Source: Armillaria gallica
Taxonomy: Eukaryota; Basidiomycota; Agaricomycetes; Agaricales; Physalacriaceae
Reading direction: 5' to 3'
DNA length: 64,000 nt
Assembly (NCBI GenBank): GCA_037576215.1
Contig: JBANDB010000010.1
Span: 2,790,001-2,854,000, forward strand
Made by a program: the position numbers and the translations under genes. Of the stretch, positions 60,039 to 64,000 are shown piece after piece. Under the pieces are notes generated by a model, which searched no databases, was not told where the DNA came from, and worked only from the letters and a program-made list of their open reading frames with translations. Position 1 is the first letter of the stretch. Each line of letters opens with the position of its first letter.

Positions 60039-61745
60039 TGATGAGCCTCCAGGCTCTGTACGCTCAGAATTCGTGGATTTATCCATTCATCACCCAATAC
60101 CTTCGAAACGATGCCATTATAATCCTCACGCACTTGATAATACTTCCAACACTTGATAATACCACGGATTTTCGCAGTATAACCCACAAACATTCAGATA
60201 CAATCCTAAAACCATGACATCCACTCCTCACACACTCTGTTATCCTTTCCAGCTCACCTCGCATCACAATTACCATATCTCATCATGGCAAGGCACCTTT
60301 GATTGACAATCATCCTAAAATGGGGTTGCTACATCACCCAGAAGCATCTGGTTGATGTGCCCATCAATCATTTAATGAAATGACGTGATTGACACGAGTA
60401 CCCTTCCAGCTATGATATTTACAGCCACGGCAACTACAGACCATGTTTACTAAGGCTGTTACAGTGCAAAGACCTTGAATTATCGTTGCCCCATGCATAC
60501 ACCTCAGTATGGCAACTGCAGCTCAATAATCCGCAGCTAAACAGCAACTTATGATCTGCTCATTGCTCAATAAAACCACATGGTTCGCATCCATACACGG
60601 CAACATCAAGGACTTGCTGTTACTTTAGAACCACAGATACCATATGTTTACTACAGCTATTACCAAAGCCAAGGACTTACAGCCTTACTAAGGCTCCGAA
60701 GAATATTCTATTTATAAAATCGTACTTGTAGTATAAAAACTAGGTAGATACCGCATTTTTGGAGCTAGTTCTTACCCAGTTGATGAGGCTATGGCATTAC
60801 CAGTCAGCTACAGTTACTCCAAGTTATTCCCCACTGCTTGCTTTACTCTTTAAACGTTGTTGGTTGCACCAATACACAAAATCTTGTGTCAATAACTTGC
60901 TTTTGTCTTTTAATGCCACAACCTTGCTTCACTTTCACCACATAGGATTGTTTCATCGCTTTCACCTTCTACATCACCATCATTTTCATTGCACAGTTCA
61001 GTATTGCCTCCGTGTAGGCCAGTTCAGCTCCATAGGATCACCCTCATCTTTATCATTGTTCAGAGTTGCCGTGCATCTATTGCTGCAGCACCCCACTCAG
61101 CACCTCAGTTGCTATGATTTCTACCAGTTTCTTGCAGTCTCCATACATTTATTGCTATTGTTTCGACTCACAATATTAGGTACACCCCAAGCCATGTTTA
61201 CTAGGCTATTTCGACATCTTCTAGTCCATTGCCACAATTTCTAGAGCATTGCAACAATTTCTAGCGTGTTGCTACAATTTCTAGAGTATTGCTATGATTA
61301 CCAGTCCTTCCACACGATTACTCGTCCTCCCCCACAATTACTAGAACATTGCAACGTTTTCTAGTCCCTCCCCACGTTTTCCAGTCCCTCCCCACGTTTT
61401 CTCGACCATTGCTATGATTTCTAGATCCAGTTTCATGGTTTCTAGACCATTTTCACAGTTTCTATCATGGTTTCTTGGTATTCAAGTCATACCAGATTCC
61501 GTCCCATCTCATTATCGAGATCCTCCCTGGCTTACAGCCAACGTCTATTAGTACTCCTTGACCAAGAGTACTACTTTGCTTACTGAAAGTCACAGTGTAT
61601 CTTGTGTTATTGAGGAATTGACCGCACGGAGGTGCACCGAACCACTTGCAAACACATTGCCTTGATTGCTGTGTTGCTATGTTAATTCCCTAAGCTCTCA
61701 CCGAGTTTTGGGTGTTGCCATTGCCATGGAAGTCTAGGCTCATCA
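60039..61745 (+). repeat. T3: copy of the TGATGRGCC-ended repeat
   Basis: 1707 bp, TGATGAGCCTCCAGGCTCTG to AGGCTCATCA. Similar in length and content to T1. A TATA-like AGTATAAAAACTAGG lies at 60731. Flanks CTCAG and TTGGA are not a duplication. It splits the RecQ-like gene between helicase motifs V and VI. The 161-codon frame 60759-61244 lacks any family resemblance and is probably chance. Confidence 0.7.
61210..61480 (+). repeat. Degenerate minisatellite inside T3
   Basis: About a dozen imperfect units of roughly 19-21 bp with the core ATTGCAACAATTTCTAG or CCCCACGTTTTCTAGTCC, ending near TTTCTATCATGG. The array length probably explains size differences among T copies. Confidence 0.65.
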
Positions 61746-62891
61746 TTGGATGAATTGCCAACCCACAAGTCAAGGACAATAACATGGTCTATGTCCACAT
61801 CAAGCCCATAGGTAATTGTGTCTGTAACAATGCCAATTCGTGGGGTGTTGTTGTTATCAAAATCATGAATGAACTTGTGGTGGTCTTTGATTGGCATGAG
61901 CGAGTTGTAAAGTGTGATTATCTGTTCACTATGAGGAAGGGGACATGGAAGGTGGATGTTCACATGAGTGATAAGAGAGTCAAGGTACTGCTGTAGAAGG
62001 TATCCCTAATGAATTTTAGAGACAAAAATGAGTCATTTGGAGATGTCAGAGATCTGTGCAGTGCCATAGGGGATAACAAAGCTAAGATCAAGGAATGTCT
62101 CATTGGAAAAAGGATGCTGAAGACATTGCGGGATGTACTTGATGTTTGGCTGATCCAGGGAATAAGTAGCATGCTCATAATGCCCCTGATGGAACCCCAG
62201 CTTTTCAGCCATAATTCATGCATGGGAGGGTGTTGCTGTTCCAGTGACAGCACACCACATGGTTTGGGGCCTTAGATGTGTTCTAAGTGACCAAATTACC
62301 TTATAGGAAGTCACATATACCTCCAGCACACTTTCCTGGTCAACAAGATGTGCTTCATCAACAAGGATCCATTTGACTGTGTTAAGGAACTTTGATGATT
62401 GCAAATATGGTTTGAAGTGATCACCATTAATCATTTGGGGACTCAGTATGCCCACTCGGACATCATCTCCATTGGCCAACTCCAAAAATAAGTCTCTCTT
62501 TGGCTGTTCCAGTTCTGCATTACAGAGTGTCCTCTGTAATAGCTATAGCATGGAGACCATACTTTTTTGCGCTGTATTCCTATTAAGATAATGCAAGTAC
62601 AAGAAAATGCGCCAAGCATCTACAACCAAACTCACATGCTGCTCTGCAAGCACCTTGGTAGGCACAATTGAGATGGCTATACCAGTCTCTGCTTGGGCCT
62701 GTAATGCAATCACTGGGGAATACATCACAAGTGTTTTCCCTTGCCTGATGGCTACAACAAGAAACAGGTCCATGCCATCATTGAGTTGAATTGCATGCTT
62801 GAGCTGGAATTCTCGAAGTGAAGAAACATGACACTTCTTCTTGAGAATTTGTTCGAGCCATTCAGAGGAATTGACAGAAGGGTTAAGGATA

Positions 62892-63347
62892 GCGATTTAC
62901 AAGGCTTGGCCCAAGCACAAAAGCCAGGCCAAGCCAGGCCTGACAGTAGGGCTTCATCAGAGCTCAGGCTCAGGCTTCGACTTGAGAAAGCCCAAGCCCC
63001 AGGCTTCAGGCCAGGGCTTTGAGCTCACAAGTATGTGGCTATCTAAGGTAGTATTCTATCAATTCTAATGTCAGAATTCACCTCAATACTCATCCACTAG
63101 TCATAATCAAAGGAAATTACAGTCTTAAGCTCTATTCAGATCATCTAGTAAGCTTCACAGCTCGTAAAACATTTATTAATGCTTACATATCTCTCTTAAA
63201 GCTATGTTTTCAAACATGTCTACAAGCCCTGGCTTGAGCCTGGTAGGGCTTTGGCTCAGGGCTTGGGCTTGCAATTTTGAAAGCCAGGCCTGACTCAAGC
63301 CAAGCCCAAGCCCTCAAAGCCAGGCCAAGCCTGGCCCTGTAAATCAC
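62892..63347. mobile_element. TA-flanked MITE in the RecQ-like gene
   Basis: 456 bp with inverted ends GCGATTTACAAGGCTTGGCC and GGCCCTGTAAATCAC, flanked by TA (62890-62891 and 63348-63349). The subterminal regions are dense in GGCTTGGCC and AAGCCAGGCC motifs. Removing it with one TA joins the helicase frame without shift. TA target suggests the Tc1/mariner group, but TIR-only evidence cannot settle this. Confidence 0.75.
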
Positions 63348-63480
63348 TAGTTAGGGAGAGTATTAGGGAATGTGGTAGATGTAGAATGAGCTTCGGAGGG
63401 CATACATGATAAATTATTGTGAAACGAGGGAGCCTTAGGTGCTTTAAGGCATTCAAGAGATAAAGAGAGTAGTCAGTCAC

Positions 63481-64000
63481 TGTCTATTTTGGGATGCAGT
63501 CATGGCAAGGTCATGGCATGTGCCTGCCATGCCAGTTCGGCCATCACATTTTTCAAGTAGCACTTGCCCCCCCCTTCTGCCCCCCAATCTAATTCCAGAC
63601 TCTACATCCATTGAACAACTTTTCTTCATACAGATGATTGAGTCTGGTTTATGAGACTACTTTGTCATGTCCACCACTCTGTCATCTCGTACTCCTCGGA
63701 TTTTCTCAGCAATACCCACAAGAAGTGAGGTAAGCCTCTTGAACATGCCTGTGATTGTGACTGCAGACTACAGGCTCAGTGTCATTGGAAGGCTTTTGGA
63801 TCATGAGAGTACCACGCTGCATACTCTATGTTTCTGGTCACACTTTATCTGCTTACTGCATCCTCAGAAAATCATCAAACACGATGTCAGGTGGAATTCA
63901 AATGATGTCTTGGAATGAACTTTGGAGCAAGCACTCCTGTGCATGGTCCTTGATTGTGACTATCCGACTTGGTGTTTGGTGTATCCCCAACCAGAATCAC
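63481..64000. other. Unassigned right edge
   Basis: No family recognised. The 83-codon plus-strand frame at 63667-63918 has no domain. A C-run (63568-63587) is the only local feature. It may include the upstream region of the RecQ-like gene. Confidence 0.35.

Larger units (their letters stand above)
59018..63480 (-). pseudogene. RecQ-like DEAH helicase, split by T3 and a MITE
   Basis: Superfamily-2 helicase on the minus strand. The N-terminal part at 63480-63350 runs into the MITE and resumes in frame at 62891 (SSEWLEQIL, then LREFQLKHAIQLNDGMDLFL near 62800). Motif I is degenerate (AIRQGKT near 62755), then PTKVLAEQHV near 62660, DEAH (ILVDEAHLV near 62360), motif III TGTATPS near 62225, motif V IVTDTITYGLDVDIDHVIVL near 61830. 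T3 interrupts at 61745. After it, motif VI-like IGCPGR near 60010 and a long C-terminal region (HHEPLEGPDPDLNE near 59750; HIVDHAHVC near 59490) run to about 59190. Stops near 62487, 62030 and 59940-59680 show decay. The C-terminal region resembles helicase families expanded in mushroom-forming fungi, some linked to telomeres in other fungi; that link is only inference here. Confidence 0.75.

Noticed and set aside
60759..61244. 161-codon ORF in T3
   Set aside because: His/Leu/Phe-rich chance composition, absent from T1 and T2, overlapping repeat sequence.
1..64000. CRISPR arrays, tRNA, rRNA, bacterial operons or riboswitches
   Set aside because: No regularly spaced repeats, no cloverleaf-like sequence noticed, and all gene content and introns are fungal.

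Overview
This window looks like a transposon-saturated stretch of a basidiomycete (mushroom-forming, Agaricomycete-like) genome. The reasons are short GT-AG introns of about 50-60 bp, chromodomain Ty3/Gypsy retrotransposons, Helitrons with Rep-Pif1 proteins, a hAT transposase, and remnants of host families typical of such fungi (a HET-domain gene, a DUF6589-type gene, a RecQ-like helicase). I see no intact single-copy housekeeping gene, no tRNA or rRNA and no CRISPR array.

Layout. 1-7522: an old LTR-like repeat (R3, 312-7522) interrupted by a hAT transposon (829-6663) with a largely readable transposase. 7523-16152: host sequence with unrecognised minus-strand gene-like remnants (about 8.1-10.1 kb), a decayed HET-domain gene (10262-12277) and 3.9 kb without a recognisable gene. 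16153-23684: the 5' end of a DUF6589-type gene, split by a minus-strand tandem pair of Helitrons (H_A, autonomous, and H_B, non-autonomous). 23685-40913: the left part of a chromovirus, Gypsy-1, itself interrupted by two copies of a TGATGRGCC-ended repeat (T1, T2) and by a complete second chromovirus, Gypsy-2 (28476-36899, TSD GTAAA). 40914-42576: LTR-like repeat R1. 42577-48226: an inverted block holding the rest of the DUF6589 gene and the 3' third of Gypsy-1 with its 3' LTR. 48227-59017: repeat R2, an inverted near-identical copy of R1, split by a tandem array of three Helitrons (H1, H2, H3; 48498-57680). 59018-63480: a RecQ-like helicase pseudogene on the minus strand, split by T3 and by a TA-flanked MITE. 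63481-64000: unassigned.

The main structural result is that the window is one ancestral locus (a DUF6589 gene convergent with a RecQ-like gene) buried under successive insertions and then rearranged. Recombination between inverted repeats R1 and R2 flipped 42577-48226. Undoing it on paper restores Gypsy-1 with matching target duplications (GACAC at its outer ends, GCAT around R1), and the reading frames of both Gypsy-1 pol and the DUF6589 gene meet in register. The Helitron arrays grow end to end at A|TC boundaries, with the helicase-encoding copy 5'-most in both arrays. Both Gypsy families carry a primer-binding site complementary to their own LTR transcript start (Tf1/sushi-like self-priming) and a hydrophobic segment at the Gag N-terminus. 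Nonsense codons and LTR differences are dominated by C-to-T and G-to-A transitions, many at CpG, as expected from methylation-driven decay or a RIP-like process.
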